This document shows positions 35,040 to 45,427 of a stretch of 64,000 bases of DNA, piece after piece. The notes beneath the pieces were generated by a model. That model saw only the letters and a program-made list of their open reading frames with translations. It ran no database searches and was not told the origin of the DNA. Every line of letters starts with the position of its first letter. Position 1 is the first letter of the stretch. The DNA comes from an uncultured Pelagibacteraceae bacterium (lineage in GTDB: Bacteria; Pseudomonadota; Alphaproteobacteria; Pelagibacterales; Pelagibacteraceae): NCBI GenBank assembly GCA_902596375.1, contig CACJTU010000004.1, positions 1-64,000 on the forward strand. The letters are read 5' to 3'. A program made the translations under genes and the position numbers.

Positions 35040-35927
35040 TTATTTCCAATCGCCGATTTTACTGAATAAGAAATTTCTAAAAGCTTGAACTCTAGCTGTG
35101 TTTTTTAATGATTGCGGGTAGACAAAGTGAGCTTCTGTTATAGGTCCTTCTACTTTTGGAAGCACTTTAATAATGTTATTAGAATTTGATACTAGATATT
35201 CTGGAAGTGCAGCTAATCCTACACCAGACTCAACGGCTAACAATAATCCCATAACACTATTCACTTTCATAATTGATTTTCTTTTCTTTCCATCATGCAT
35301 TCCAATTTTTAACGCCCAATCAGGGTTATAAACTGGAGAAGGAGCACCTTTTCCAAAAGAAATAAATTTATGTTTATTTAAGTCTCCTATTGTTTTTGGC
35401 ATTCCATTTTTTTCTAAGTACTTATTTGATCCATAAATATAATACTTAATATCAACTAATTTTTTTTGAATATAATTAAGCTGCTTTGGTCTTCTCATGA
35501 AAATTCCAATATCAGCTTGTCGAGTACTTAAATCTAATTCTTTGTCATCAAAAACTAATTCGATTTCAATTTCAGGGTTAAGTCTCATAAATTCTTGAAT
35601 TCTCGGTGTTAACCAGTGAGTTCCAAAACTTCTAACAGTAGTAATTGTTAATTTACCTGTTGGCTTACTTTTTTGATCTCCTAATGAGGTTTCAACTTCT
35701 TTTAGTTTACTTATTACTTCATGGGCTGTTTTAAAGACATATTCGCCATTTTCTGTAAGTGTTAATCCTCTAGCGTGTCTTTCGAACAATTGTACTTTTA
35801 AATCTTGTTCTAATGATTGAATTTGTCTACTAATTGCTGATTGACTGAGATTTAAGTTAACTGTAGCGTTTGTAAAACTACCTGCCTCAGCTACAGCATG
35901 AAAAATTTTTAATTTATCCCAATCCAT
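35040..35927 (-). CDS. LysR-family transcriptional regulator
   Basis: 295 residues. N-terminal winged helix-turn-helix (1-65: KLKIFHAVAEAGSFTNATVNLNLSQSAISRQIQSLE) and a C-terminal effector domain (about 90-290, with TTVRSFGTHWLTPRIQEF). LysR proteins usually activate a neighbouring gene with a small-molecule inducer. Here it is the last gene of the folE-acuI transcript (TAATG overlap with acuI), not divergent to a target, so its target is unclear. Confidence 0.9.
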   Translation of the reverse strand: MDWDKLKIFHAVAEAGSFTNATVNLNLSQSAISRQIQSLEQDLKVQLFERHARGLTLTENGEYVFKTAHEVISKLKEVETSLGDQKSKPTGKLTITTVRSFGTHWLTPRIQEFMRLNPEIEIELVFDDKELDLSTRQADIGIFMRRPKQLNYIQKKLVDIKYYIYGSNKYLEKNGMPKTIGDLNKHKFISFGKGAPSPVYNPDWALKIGMHDGKKRKSIMKVNSVMGLLLAVESGVGLAALPEYLVSNSNNIIKVLPKVEGPITEAHFVYPQSLKNTARVQAFRNFLFSKIGDWK

Positions 35928-36928
35928 TATTTATTTAAATCAACTAATACTCTTCCAGCAATTTCACCTTTTAAAATTTTTGGATAAGTTTCAACTAATT
36001 CCTCCAAACTAACAGTTAAAACTGATTTTTCAATTAAATCAAAATCAATTAATTTAGATGCTTCTCCCCAAATAAAATCTCTTCTCTTTATACTGCAATT
36101 AGCAGAGTCCATTCCCCAAACTTTAATACCTCTTAACATAAATGGAAGTAAATTTGTGTTAAGCTCATTACTGTTTGCATTTCCACAAACTGCTATAATT
36201 CCATTTGATTTTGTTTGAGCTATTGCGTTTGCTAAAATTTTTCCACCTACAGTATCAACTATCCCATCCCATAAACCTTTGTCTATTGGTCTCGGGTCTT
36301 TATCAAATTCGGCCCTATTTATAATGTTTTTAGCACCTAATGATTTTAAATAGTCTGACTTAGAAACTTTTCCTGTTACTGCAGTAACGTTGTAACCTAA
36401 TTTAGTTAAAGCCATAACTGCTAAACTACCGACTCCGCCTGTTGCACCAGTTACTAAAACATCGTTAACTTTTTCTCCTAATAAAATACTTTCTCTAGCT
36501 TGAATAGCAAATACGCTCATTAAAGAAGTTAAACCTGCTGTTCCTAAAATCATTGCTTGTTTGCTAGTTAAACTATCTGGTTTTCTAACTAAAAAGTCTC
36601 CACTTACTTTTGCTATTTGTGAAAACCCTCCAAAAAAAACTTCTCCCACTCTAAAACCAGTAAGTATTACTTCATCACCTTCTTTAAATTTTGGATTTTC
36701 GCTTTGAATTACAGTTCCAGAAAAATCTATTCCTGGAATATGAGGATATTCTTTAACTAATCTTCCACCATTCTTTAGAATCATTCCATCTTTGAAGTTT
36801 AAGTCTGAATAATCTACTTTTACGGTTACATCTCCATGTTTTAAGAAACTTTTATCTAAAGATTTTACTTCACGTGAAAAATTTTCGCCTTCTTGGTTAA
36901 GGACTATTGCTTTGAATTGATCCGACAC
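35927..36928 (-). CDS. acuI: Acryloyl-CoA reductase (AcuI-like MDR oxidoreductase)
   Basis: 333 residues from a GTG. Zinc-free medium-chain reductase: DLNFKDGMILKNGGRLVKEYPHIPGIDFSGTV is the AcuI/YhdH opening, VLVTGATGGVGSLAVMAL the NADPH loop, and RGIKVWGMDSANCSIKRR the C-terminal mark of the subgroup. AcuI reduces toxic acryloyl-CoA, formed for example from DMSP cleavage, to propionyl-CoA. A DddP-like gene lies at 50.6 kb. One base separates it from folE. Confidence 0.86.
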   Translation of the reverse strand: MSDQFKAIVLNQEGENFSREVKSLDKSFLKHGDVTVKVDYSDLNFKDGMILKNGGRLVKEYPHIPGIDFSGTVIQSENPKFKEGDEVILTGFRVGEVFFGGFSQIAKVSGDFLVRKPDSLTSKQAMILGTAGLTSLMSVFAIQARESILLGEKVNDVLVTGATGGVGSLAVMALTKLGYNVTAVTGKVSKSDYLKSLGAKNIINRAEFDKDPRPIDKGLWDGIVDTVGGKILANAIAQTKSNGIIAVCGNANSNELNTNLLPFMLRGIKVWGMDSANCSIKRRDFIWGEASKLIDFDLIEKSVLTVSLEELVETYPKILKGEIAGRVLVDLNK

Positions 36929-36929
36929 A

Positions 36930-37550
36930 CTAATCTTTTAACGTAGTGCTGATAAATCGTAAATATCTATTTTGATAACTTAAATCTTCTTTAAATTGAC
37001 CTAAGTAAAAATTAGTCACTGTCGTTGCTTGTTCTTTTTTAATACCTCTCATAGTCATACACTGATGAGTTGAATCTATAGTTACTGCAACACCTTTTGC
37101 ATCTAGAGCTTCCATTAGAGTATTTGCAATCTGAACAGTTAATCTTTCTTGTGTCTGTAATCTCTTTGAAAATATTTCAACTACTCTTGCAATTTTACTT
37201 AAACCTACAACTCTTTCATTTGGTATATAAGCAACATGAGCTTTTCCTATAATCGGAGCCATATGATGTTCGCAATGACTTTGCACTGAGATATTTTTTT
37301 GAACAACCATATCGCTATAACCTTCAACATCGCCAAAAGTTTTATCTAATACTTTTTTTGCATCCTCATTGTAACCTTGAAAATATTCTTTGAATGCTTT
37401 TACAACTCTTTTAGGGGTTTCTAACAATCCCTCTCTTTTAGGATCTTCACCCATCCAAGATAAAATGGTTCTAATAGCTTCTTCAGCTTCTTTATCTGAA
37501 ACCTTCTTTATATCTAAATTTTTATCGTTTGTGTCTTTTACTAATTTCAT
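36930..37550 (-). CDS. folE: GTP cyclohydrolase I
   Basis: 206 residues. Zinc-binding SVQSHCEHHMAPIIGKAHVAYIP and SKIARVVEIFSKRLQTQERLT, with AVTIDSTHQCMTMRGI, are the FolE signatures. It converts GTP to dihydroneopterin triphosphate, the first step to folate, relevant to the folate-linked one-carbon enzymes further on. It starts the folE-acuI-lysR transcript, 77 bases from the divergent hisI gene. Confidence 0.95.
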   Translation of the reverse strand: MKLVKDTNDKNLDIKKVSDKEAEEAIRTILSWMGEDPKREGLLETPKRVVKAFKEYFQGYNEDAKKVLDKTFGDVEGYSDMVVQKNISVQSHCEHHMAPIIGKAHVAYIPNERVVGLSKIARVVEIFSKRLQTQERLTVQIANTLMEALDAKGVAVTIDSTHQCMTMRGIKKEQATTVTNFYLGQFKEDLSYQNRYLRFISTTLKD

Positions 37551-37627
37551 AGCGCCTTTTTATACAGTAAATACCTGAATTTAAAAATATTTAATATATT
37601 TAGATATGTGCTACATAATCACCCCGT

Positions 37628-38095
37628 ATGTTCAAAAAAAGAGAAAATATCTATGAAATAGAAGAAGGAAATCTTCTATCACCAAAATTTGATAATGATG
37701 GGTTAATCCCAGTTATTACTATGTGTTCAAAAACAAAGGATATTTTGATGCATGGATATATGAATGTAGAGGCTCTTAAAAAGACAATTGAAACTAAAGA
37801 AGCACACTATTTTAGTAGATCGAGAAAAGCTATTTGGCACAAAGGTAAAACAAGTGGTTTTACTCAAAAGGTTACTGAAATAAGAATTGATGATGATCAA
37901 GACTCCATATGGTTAACAGTTGATATAGGGGATGGAGCTAGTTGTCATGTTGGTTATAGATCATGTTTTTATAGATCAATTCCTATGGGACTAATAGAAA
38001 ACGGAAGAAAAATTGAAATGAAATTTCTTGAGAAAGAAAAAAAATTTGACCCCGAAGAAGTTTATAAGGGTCAACCTAATCCTACAAAAATATAG
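37628..38095 (+). CDS. hisI: Phosphoribosyl-AMP cyclohydrolase
   Basis: 155 residues, single HisI domain (not fused to HisE). HGYMNVEALKKTIETKEAHYFSRSRKAIWHKGKTSG and DIGDGASCHVGYRSCFYR contain the metal-binding aspartate and cysteines. Opens the adenine ring in histidine synthesis. Followed after five bases by the oxygenase-like gene. Confidence 0.93.
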   Translation: MFKKRENIYEIEEGNLLSPKFDNDGLIPVITMCSKTKDILMHGYMNVEALKKTIETKEAHYFSRSRKAIWHKGKTSGFTQKVTEIRIDDDQDSIWLTVDIGDGASCHVGYRSCFYRSIPMGLIENGRKIEMKFLEKEKKFDPEEVYKGQPNPTKI

Positions 38096-38100
38096 TTGCT

Positions 38101-38748
38101 ATGACAAATGATAAAGATGATGTAATTAAAGTTATTAGGCCATTTGGCCCATCAATTGCTAGAATTAAAATGCCTGACATGTTAGTTGATAACTTAAATA
38201 ATTATATTGATGAAATAATAACTGATAAAAATAAAAGCAAAGTATTAGATCATGGACATAAACTTGCAGGTAACGTATCACAGGAACTAAAATTAGAAAA
38301 CGACTTTGTAACTTCTTCTGGTTTCCACAAATTTTTAGGTTCCTCTGTAACTAAGTGGATAAAATTATCTGAAAATAAAGATATTAAAGAATTTAAGTTG
38401 ATAAGATCTTGGGTAGTAAGACAATTTCAAAATGAATACAATCCTGTTCATTGGCATGGTGGTCACATATCAGGAGTTGGGTATTTAAAAGTTCCAAGCA
38501 CATACGGTAAAGGTTTTCAGGAAAAGGAAAAAGGTCATAATAATGGCCAGATCGATCTAATACATGGTTCAAGACAATTTCTATCAGCATCAGATTTTTT
38601 AATAACTCCAGAAGTTGGGTATTTTTATTTATTTCCACACTACTTGATGCATACTGTATATCCTTTTAATAGTACTAATGAAGAAAGAAGGTCAGTATCA
38701 TTTAATGCATATATTGACGAAAAAATTTTTAATGTCTTTGCAAATTAA
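38101..38748 (+). CDS. Putative 2-oxoglutarate/Fe(II) oxygenase, TIGR02466-like
   Basis: 215 residues. FNPVHWHGG-type region (QNEYNPVHWHGGHISGVGYLKVP, H and following acid/His) and the distal YLFPHYLMHTVYPFNSTNEERRSVSFNAYID with His and Arg fit the small double-stranded beta-helix oxygenases also found in marine phages. Substrate unknown. Its end overlaps the start of the DUF2237 gene by 17 bases. Confidence 0.72.
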   Translation: MTNDKDDVIKVIRPFGPSIARIKMPDMLVDNLNNYIDEIITDKNKSKVLDHGHKLAGNVSQELKLENDFVTSSGFHKFLGSSVTKWIKLSENKDIKEFKLIRSWVVRQFQNEYNPVHWHGGHISGVGYLKVPSTYGKGFQEKEKGHNNGQIDLIHGSRQFLSASDFLITPEVGYFYLFPHYLMHTVYPFNSTNEERRSVSFNAYIDEKIFNVFAN

Positions 38749-39115
38749 AAAACAAAAAAATGTTCTTGGAGAAGATTTAGAAGAGTGTTCAAATGAACCT
38801 TTAACTGGTTGGTTTCGTGATGGTTGTTGCAATACTGATGAAAATGATCATGGTGTACACACAGTTTGTGCAAAAGTAACAACTGAGTTTTTGGAATGGT
38901 TAAAAGAAGCAGGAAATGATTTAATTACTCCACATCCTGAATTTGGATTTCCGGGATTAAAAGATGGTGATGGTTGGTGCGTGTGTGCAAGTTGGTACGC
39001 TAAAGCTGTTGACGCAGGCAAAGGTTGTCCAATATTCTTAAAAAGAACTCATAAAAATACACTTAAACATCTTCCTATCGAAACATTAAAGAAGTTTGCG
39101 ATAGACTTATCTTAA
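38732..39115 (+). CDS. DUF2237 family protein
   Basis: About 127 residues from the ATG at 38732, which gives the family start NVLGEDLEECSNEPLTGWFRDGCC; an in-frame start 18 codons earlier lies deep in the oxygenase gene. Conserved cysteines occur in ECS, DGCC, HTVCA and WCVCASWYA, and GFPGLKDGDGWC is the hallmark. Function of the family is unknown. It directly abuts the converging ETF-QO gene. Confidence 0.85.
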   Translation: MSLQIKKQKNVLGEDLEECSNEPLTGWFRDGCCNTDENDHGVHTVCAKVTTEFLEWLKEAGNDLITPHPEFGFPGLKDGDGWCVCASWYAKAVDAGKGCPIFLKRTHKNTLKHLPIETLKKFAIDLS

Positions 39116-40735
39116 TTACATATTTCCATATCTTGGTCCACCACTACCTTCGGGTGTAACCCAAGTTATATTTTGGGAAGGTTCTTTAATATCACAAGTT
39201 TTACAATGGATACAATTTTGAGAATTAATTACAAATTTATTTACCTCATTTTCTCTTTGAACTTCATAAACCCCTGCAGGACAATATCTTTGAGCGGGTT
39301 CATCAAATTTTTCTAACGTATAATTGATTGGTAAATTAGGGTCTTTAAGCTTTAAATGAACTGGCTGATTATCAGCATGATTTGTACCAGTGAGATAAAC
39401 TGAACTTGTTTTGTCAAACGTTATTACATTATCATATTTTGGATAATCTATTTTAGGCATTTGGTTTGCGGGTTTTAATGTTTCATGATCAGCATGTTTA
39501 TGTTTTAGAGTAAAAGGAAGTTTCCCTCTAAATAAAATTTGATCAATACCTGTAAAAATAATTCCTAAAATTAACCCCCAACTAAAACTAGGTTTAACAT
39601 TTCGAGCCTCATAAAGCTCTTTATAAAGCCAACTATTTTTAAATTTATCTTCATATATAGATAAATCTCTGTTTTCTTTTAAATGATCATTAATAGTTTC
39701 GGCAGCAATCATTCCACTTTTCATCGCTGTATGAGAACCTTTAATTTTTGGCATATTCAAAGTTCCAGCATCACAACCAACTAGTAAAGCTCCAGGCATA
39801 AACATTTTTGGCAAACTTTGAAATCCACCTTCAATTAAGGCTCTTGCACCGTAAGAGATCCTTTTTCCACCTTCTATTATTTTTTTTATTGCCGGATGGG
39901 TTTTAAATCTCTGAAATTCATCATAAGGAGAAAGGTGAGGATTTTTATAATCTAAACCTATTACATAACCTAGGAAAACTTGTTTATTTTCTGCATGGTA
40001 CATAAAACTACCACCATATGTATTGTTATCTAATGGCCATCCGGCTGTATGCATTACTAAGCCTTCCTCGTGATTTTTATCTTCTATTTCCCAAATCTCT
40101 TTAAAACCAATTCCGTATTGTTGAGGATCTTTACCTTTATTTAATTCAAACTTTTCAATCAATTGTTTTCCTAAATGACCTCTGCACCCTTCTGCAAAAA
40201 CAGTTACTTTACCTAAAAGCTCAATACCAGGTTCAAAACTATCTTTTTTATTACCATCTTTATCTATACCCATATCTTGAGTTGCAACACCTTTAACAGA
40301 TCCATCTTCGTTATATAAAATTTCACTTGCTGGAAATCCTGGAAAGATTTCAACACCTAAATTTTCAGCTTGTTCAGCAAGCCATCTACACAGATTTGCC
40401 AAACTAATAATATAATTTTTATGATTTTGCTGTACTGCAGGTAGAAGCCAAGTTGGCCAATTTAAAGACTTGGTTTTTCCTAAAAATAAAAATTTTTCTT
40501 TAGTTACTTTTGTTTTGATTGGAGAATTTAATTCTCTCCAATTTGGTAATAATTCATCTAGTGCACGAGTTTCAAATACATTTCCACTTAAAATATGCGC
40601 TCCAATCTCTGATGCTTTTTCTAATAAACAAACATTTATATTTGGATCTAATTGTTTTAACTTTATTGCGGCTGATAATCCTGATGGTCCTCCACCAATG
40701 ATTACAACATCATATTCCATCGATTCTCTAGACAT
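39116..40735 (-). CDS. Electron-transfer-flavoprotein:ubiquinone oxidoreductase
   Basis: 539 residues. FAD loop DVVIIGGGPSGLSAAIKL at the N-terminus, ETF-QO core (AEGCRGHLGKQLIEKF; GGFQSLPKMFMPGALLVGCDAGTLNMPKIKGSHTAMKSG), and the C-terminal [4Fe-4S] cysteines in RYCPAGVYEV and NCIHCKTCDI. It feeds electrons from ETF into ubiquinone at the inner membrane. It ends the operon with etfA, etfB and the dimethylglycine dehydrogenase. Confidence 0.94.
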   Translation of the reverse strand: MSRESMEYDVVIIGGGPSGLSAAIKLKQLDPNINVCLLEKASEIGAHILSGNVFETRALDELLPNWRELNSPIKTKVTKEKFLFLGKTKSLNWPTWLLPAVQQNHKNYIISLANLCRWLAEQAENLGVEIFPGFPASEILYNEDGSVKGVATQDMGIDKDGNKKDSFEPGIELLGKVTVFAEGCRGHLGKQLIEKFELNKGKDPQQYGIGFKEIWEIEDKNHEEGLVMHTAGWPLDNNTYGGSFMYHAENKQVFLGYVIGLDYKNPHLSPYDEFQRFKTHPAIKKIIEGGKRISYGARALIEGGFQSLPKMFMPGALLVGCDAGTLNMPKIKGSHTAMKSGMIAAETINDHLKENRDLSIYEDKFKNSWLYKELYEARNVKPSFSWGLILGIIFTGIDQILFRGKLPFTLKHKHADHETLKPANQMPKIDYPKYDNVITFDKTSSVYLTGTNHADNQPVHLKLKDPNLPINYTLEKFDEPAQRYCPAGVYEVQRENEVNKFVINSQNCIHCKTCDIKEPSQNITWVTPEGSGGPRYGNM

Positions 40736-40758
40736 ACTCTAGTTTTTAACTGTAAGGA

Positions 40759-41712
40759 TTATTTTTGTATAGTGTTTAATTTGTTCAACTCTTCCATGAA
40801 CTGAGGCAGTGCCTCAAATAAATCAGCTTCAAGTCCATAATCTGCAACACTAAAAATTGGCGCTTCACCATCTTTATTAATTGCAACTATAATTTTACTT
40901 TCCTTCATTCCCGCTAAATGCTGAATAGCACCTGAAATTCCAACAGCGATATATAGATCTGGTACTACCACTTTTCCTGTTTGACCTACTTGGTGATCAT
41001 TGCTTATGTATCCAGCGTCTACTGCCGCTCTTGATGCTCCAATTGCTGCACCTAGTTTGTCAGCAATTTCTGTAATTAATTTAAAATTGTCCCCACTTTG
41101 CATTCCTCTGCCACCTGATACAACAATTCTTGCTGTTCCAAGCTCAGGTCGATCAGATTTAATTTCTTCTCTTTTAATAAATTTTGTATTTGAAAATTCG
41201 TCACTAGCATCCATTTTTTCAATTGGGGCTGATCCACCTGTGCTTTCACATGGATCGAAAGAAGTGGGTCTGATTGTAACGCACTTTTTAGCATCATTAC
41301 TCTTAATTGTTGCAAAAGCATTACCTGCATAAATTGGTCTTAAAAAAGTATCTGGTGATATTACTTTAATAATGTCACTTACTTGCGATGTATCAAGATT
41401 AGCAGCAATTCGTGGCATCAAATTTTTTCCAAATGTATTTGCCGAACAAACAATGTGAGAATAATTTTCTGCGAGTTTAACGATCACTGGAGCAAAATTT
41501 TCTGCTGTGAAGTTTTCATAGTGAGCTCCTTCCACACTTATTACCTTTTTAACTACTGGAAGTTCAGATAATTGTTTTGCAGCATCTGAAGAGTTTTGAC
41601 CAATAATTATTGCATGAACATCTGACTCAATTTGAGATGCTGCCGTAGCTGCATTAAGAGTAAATGGTCTTAATTCTTTATTATTGTGTTCCGCTATAAG
41701 TAAAACTGCCAT
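40759..41712 (-). CDS. etfA: Electron-transfer flavoprotein alpha subunit
   Basis: 317 residues. N-terminal adenine-nucleotide alpha-hydrolase-like domain, then the FAD domain with [64 protein letters not shown]. Receives electrons from flavin dehydrogenases and hands them to ETF-QO. One-base overlap with etfB. Confidence 0.94.
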   Translation of the reverse strand: MAVLLIAEHNNKELRPFTLNAATAASQIESDVHAIIIGQNSSDAAKQLSELPVVKKVISVEGAHYENFTAENFAPVIVKLAENYSHIVCSANTFGKNLMPRIAANLDTSQVSDIIKVISPDTFLRPIYAGNAFATIKSNDAKKCVTIRPTSFDPCESTGGSAPIEKMDASDEFSNTKFIKREEIKSDRPELGTARIVVSGGRGMQSGDNFKLITEIADKLGAAIGASRAAVDAGYISNDHQVGQTGKVVVPDLYIAVGISGAIQHLAGMKESKIIVAINKDGEAPIFSVADYGLEADLFEALPQFMEELNKLNTIQK

Positions 41713-42461
41713 TAAATTACTTTCGCCTCATTTTTTAACTTTTGAACCAATTCAGCAACATTTGCTACTTTTATACCTGCTTTTCTTTTTGGAGGTTCCT
41801 CTACTTTTAATAGTTCTAATCTTGGTGATACATCTACACCTAAATCAGAAGCAGCAATTTCCTCTATAGGTTTTTTCTTAGCCTTCATTATATTTGGTAG
41901 TGATGCATATCTTGGTTCATTCAGCCTAAGATCACAAGTTACAATAGCTGGAACATTTATTTCAATTGTTTCAAGACCTTCATCTATTTCTCTAGTTACT
42001 TCTAATTTATTATCTTTAACATCAATCTTAGAGGCAAATGTTGCTTGTGGCCAATTTAATAAAGCACTCAACATTTGGCCTGTTTGATTACAATCGTCAT
42101 CAATTGCTTGTTTACCCATAAATACTAAATCTGGTTTTTCTTTATCTACTATTTTTTGTAAAATTTTTGAAACAGCGAGTGGCTCTAGAATTCCATCAAC
42201 TTTTACATGAATACCTCTATCAGCACCAACTGCTAAAGCTTTCCTAACTGTTTCTTGAGCTTTTTCTTCTCCAACAGTTACTGCAACTACTTCTGTTGCT
42301 TTACCAGCCTCTTTAATTTTTACAGCCTCTTCTATTGCATTATCATCAGGAGGATTGGTTGACATTTTAACATTGTCAGTAACTACTCCCGTTCCGTCTT
42401 CTTTAACTCTGATTTGAACGTTGTAATCAATAACCCTTTTTACAGCTACTAAAATTTTCAT
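41712..42461 (-). CDS. etfB: Electron-transfer flavoprotein beta subunit
   Basis: 249 residues, [19 protein letters not shown] start, then [50 protein letters not shown] and the recognition-loop region with [18 protein letters not shown]. Partner of etfA. Its start overlaps the stop of the dimethylglycine dehydrogenase gene by one base, so acceptor and donor are made together. Confidence 0.94.
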   Translation of the reverse strand: MKILVAVKRVIDYNVQIRVKEDGTGVVTDNVKMSTNPPDDNAIEEAVKIKEAGKATEVVAVTVGEEKAQETVRKALAVGADRGIHVKVDGILEPLAVSKILQKIVDKEKPDLVFMGKQAIDDDCNQTGQMLSALLNWPQATFASKIDVKDNKLEVTREIDEGLETIEINVPAIVTCDLRLNEPRYASLPNIMKAKKKPIEEIAASDLGVDVSPRLELLKVEEPPKRKAGIKVANVAELVQKLKNEAKVI

Positions 42462-44893
42462 TAAGCTCTTAATAAATTATTTTCTGAATCATATGGACTC
42501 TCATCTAAAACAGTAGCGTCGTACATTTCACCTAATATATCAACTTGTAATTTGTCGCCCACATTTGAACAATCTGGCTTAACCATTGCAAGAGCTATTG
42601 ATTTATCTAATCTAAATCCAAATTCGCCACCAGTTGCTCTTCCAACAACTTTTCCGTCTTTAAAAATTGGGTTATTTCCAAGCACATCGGCATCTTTAGT
42701 GTTATGAACTTCTAAAGTAACTAATTTGTTATCAAAACCTTTTTCTCTCCATTTATTAAGTGCCTCTAATCCAATAAAGTTTCCTTTATTTGGGTGAACA
42801 AATCTATCAAGACCAGACTCGTATGGTGAGTATTCAATTGATAATTCTGTACCAACTAGTTTATAAGATTTTTCTACTCTTAAACTATTCATTGCCCTAA
42901 TTCCAAAAGGTTTAATTCCTAAATCTTTCCCTGCTTCCATTAATTTATCAAAAATATGGTTTTGATATTCAATTGGATGATGTAGTTCCCAACCAAGCTC
43001 ACCCACAAAGTTTACTCTCATTGCATTTACTGGAGCATATCCAACATTAACATTTTTAGCAGTCAACCATTTGAAATTTTCATTAGAAAAATCGTCTGTT
43101 GAAACCTTTTGCATTAATTGTCTTGCTTTTGGACCAGCTACTACCAGAACTCCTGTACTATTTGTTAGATCTTCAAATATTACAGATCCATCATCTGGCA
43201 TCCATTTTTGTATCCAATCATGGTCTAATCTTAAATTTGCTCCAGCAGAAACTAGATAATAACTATTTTCCGCTTCTTTCATTATTGTAAATTCTGAATG
43301 CACTCCACCTTTAGTGTTCAAGGCATGACATAAATTTATTCTTCCAATTTTTTTAGGAAGTTTGTTTGCAACCAAATAATCTAAAAATTCTTCTGCTTTA
43401 GGTCCCCTAATTCTACATTTTGCAAACGCAGTCATATCTAAAAGACCTACGTTTTCTTTAACATTTTGACATTCTTTTTTAATAGCATCAAACCATTTCG
43501 ATCTTCTAAATGACCAATCATCTTTTTGTTCTATTCCATCTGTTGCAAAAAAATTAGGTCTTTCCCATCCAAACTTCTGACCAAACACAGCGCCTAAATT
43601 TTTCATTCGTTCATAACAAGGAGCTGTTCTTAATGGTCTTGCTGCTGGTCTTTCTTCATCTGGATAGTGAACAATAAATACATGGCTATACGCTTCTTCA
43701 TTTTTTGCTTTCAAATAAGATTTAGTTGCATAGTTACCGTAACGTCTTGGTTCAACTCCTAACATATCAATTGTAGGTTCACCATCAACGATCCACTCTG
43801 CTAACTGCCAGCCGGCGCCACCTGCTGCAGTTATTCCAAAACTATGTCCTTCATTAATCCAAAAATTTTTAAGTCCCCATGCAGGACCAACAATTGGGTT
43901 TCCATCAGGAGTATAACAGATTGCTCCATTATAAACTTTCTTTACTCCAACTTCTCCAAACGCAGGTACTCTGTGAATTGCACCTTCAATGTGTGGAGCT
44001 AATCTGTCTAAATCTTCTTGAAATAATTCATATTCTGAATTTTTTGATGGACCTTCTACATAACAAGCTGGTGCTCCATCTTCATAAGGACCTAAAATCA
44101 ATCCTCCAGCTTCTTCCCTCATATACCATCTGCTATCACTATCTCTTAAGACTCCCATTTCTGGTAATCCATCTTTTTTTCTTTTTTGAATTGCAGGATG
44201 TGGTTCTGTAACAATGTATTGATGTTCAACAGGTATTACTGGTATATCTAATCCTACCATTTCACCTGTTTGTCTCGCAAAATTTCCAGAACAAGAAATA
44301 ACATGTTCGCACTCTATTGATCCCTTATCTGTTTCCACAATCCATCCATCTTTAGTTTGCCTCATTGATAGGACAGTTGTGTTTCTATAAATTTCTGCTC
44401 CTCTATTTCTTGCACCTGTTGCTAATGCTTGTGTTAAATCTGCTGGTTGAATATATCCATCTTCAGGGTGTTGTATTGCGCCAACTAAATCATCTGTATG
44501 ACATAATGGCCAAATTTCTTTTACTTGTTCTGGTTTCAAAAATTTAACATCTACTCCGATGGTTCGAGCGACGCCTGCGTATTGATGGTATTCATCCATT
44601 CTATCTTTTGTACTTGCTAGACGAATATTTGAAACAACACTAAAGCCAACATTTTTTCCAGTTTCTTCCTCTAATGTTTTGTAAAGATTAACTGCATATT
44701 TATGAAGTTGTCCAACTGAATAACTCATATTAAATAAAGGTAGTAGTCCTGCTGCATGCCAAGTTGATCCTGAGGTTAATTCTTTTCTTTCAACTAGAAC
44801 AACATCAGACCAACCCTTTTTTGCTAAATGATACAGGGCACTTACCCCTACAACTCCTCCACCAACTACTACAACTTTAGTTTTTGTTTTCAT
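42461..44893 (-). CDS. Dimethylglycine/sarcosine dehydrogenase-type FAD enzyme
   Basis: 810 residues. DAO domain (1-375) with FAD loop [21 protein letters not shown] and WHAAG, whose histidine links FAD covalently in this family, then FAO_M and GcvT-type folate domains (about 430-810). It removes a methyl from dimethylglycine, sarcosine or a related amine, passing formaldehyde to tetrahydrofolate and electrons to the ETF encoded next. The paralogue at 52481 has similar layout but no ETF next to it. Confidence 0.88.
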   Translation of the reverse strand: MKTKTKVVVVGGGVVGVSALYHLAKKGWSDVVLVERKELTSGSTWHAAGLLPLFNMSYSVGQLHKYAVNLYKTLEEETGKNVGFSVVSNIRLASTKDRMDEYHQYAGVARTIGVDVKFLKPEQVKEIWPLCHTDDLVGAIQHPEDGYIQPADLTQALATGARNRGAEIYRNTTVLSMRQTKDGWIVETDKGSIECEHVISCSGNFARQTGEMVGLDIPVIPVEHQYIVTEPHPAIQKRKKDGLPEMGVLRDSDSRWYMREEAGGLILGPYEDGAPACYVEGPSKNSEYELFQEDLDRLAPHIEGAIHRVPAFGEVGVKKVYNGAICYTPDGNPIVGPAWGLKNFWINEGHSFGITAAGGAGWQLAEWIVDGEPTIDMLGVEPRRYGNYATKSYLKAKNEEAYSHVFIVHYPDEERPAARPLRTAPCYERMKNLGAVFGQKFGWERPNFFATDGIEQKDDWSFRRSKWFDAIKKECQNVKENVGLLDMTAFAKCRIRGPKAEEFLDYLVANKLPKKIGRINLCHALNTKGGVHSEFTIMKEAENSYYLVSAGANLRLDHDWIQKWMPDDGSVIFEDLTNSTGVLVVAGPKARQLMQKVSTDDFSNENFKWLTAKNVNVGYAPVNAMRVNFVGELGWELHHPIEYQNHIFDKLMEAGKDLGIKPFGIRAMNSLRVEKSYKLVGTELSIEYSPYESGLDRFVHPNKGNFIGLEALNKWREKGFDNKLVTLEVHNTKDADVLGNNPIFKDGKVVGRATGGEFGFRLDKSIALAMVKPDCSNVGDKLQVDILGEMYDATVLDESPYDSENNLLRA

Positions 44894-44918
44894 TCTGCGA
44901 TTCCTACTAAATTTTTAA

Positions 44919-44932
44919 TTGTTACGAAACAA
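44919..44932 (-). promoter_or_regulatory. Palindrome upstream of the dimethylglycine dehydrogenase-ETF operon
   Basis: TTGTTACGAAACAA is a 14-base palindrome with one central mismatch pair, 26 bases before the ATG at 44893. It lies in the 57-base gap where a promoter for the dehydrogenase-ETF genes would have to sit. A regulator site is plausible but not supported by other evidence. Confidence 0.35.
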
Positions 44933-44950
44933 AAATGTATATGTGAAAAA

Positions 44951-45427
44951 TCAAATTGAGCTTCCAAGAGGGATTGGACTGGATACCATTGTGGTTAACC
45001 AACAGTCTTTCAAAATTCCCTCAAAGGTATACTTTTCGACTTGCCAATTGAATTTGTGATAAATTTTGTCCTTATCAAGAATAATAACTTCAAATTGAGC
45101 CCATTTGTCACTACTTCCAAGCTCAGTTATTGTGTGACTTAGGTGGTTAATCATCATCCCATAAGAGTCGCTTTTTAACATCATCTTAAAGTTGCTTAAT
45201 GGTCCTGTTACTCTCTTATTATTTGGGTGAGCAAATTTCCAAGTTTGTTCTATGCCACTATCTTTATATTCAAGATCATTTTGTTGAAGCCCACTCAATT
45301 GAATTTTAATAACTTCTTTCGGGCTTATAGTGCTATTGGGGCTTAATAATTCAGCGTAAGAAAATGAGATAAAGAAAAAATATAAGATTACAGCCTTAAA
45401 GATTATTAGCGGTTTTTCTAACATCAT
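44951..45427 (-). CDS. DUF4864-like exported protein
   Basis: 158 residues; two ATGs adjoin at the start. Signal peptide IFKAVILYFFFISFSYA, then ISPKEVIKIQLSGLQQND and SGIEQTWKFAHPNNKRVTGPLSNFKMML, the DUF4864 pattern (an NTF2-like fold), and a C-terminal CWLTTMV. Periplasmic, function unknown. The start lies within the end of the NAD(P)H-dehydrogenase-like gene (32-base overlap), so the two are coupled. Confidence 0.78.
   Translation of the reverse strand: MMLEKPLIIFKAVILYFFFISFSYAELLSPNSTISPKEVIKIQLSGLQQNDLEYKDSGIEQTWKFAHPNNKRVTGPLSNFKMMLKSDSYGMMINHLSHTITELGSSDKWAQFEVIILDKDKIYHKFNWQVEKYTFEGILKDCWLTTMVSSPIPLGSSI

Noticed and set aside
43879..44211. Long open frames opposite the dehydrogenase genes
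   Set aside because: They are antisense to well-supported enzymes, leucine-rich in an unnatural way and lack ribosome sites, so they are frame shadows.
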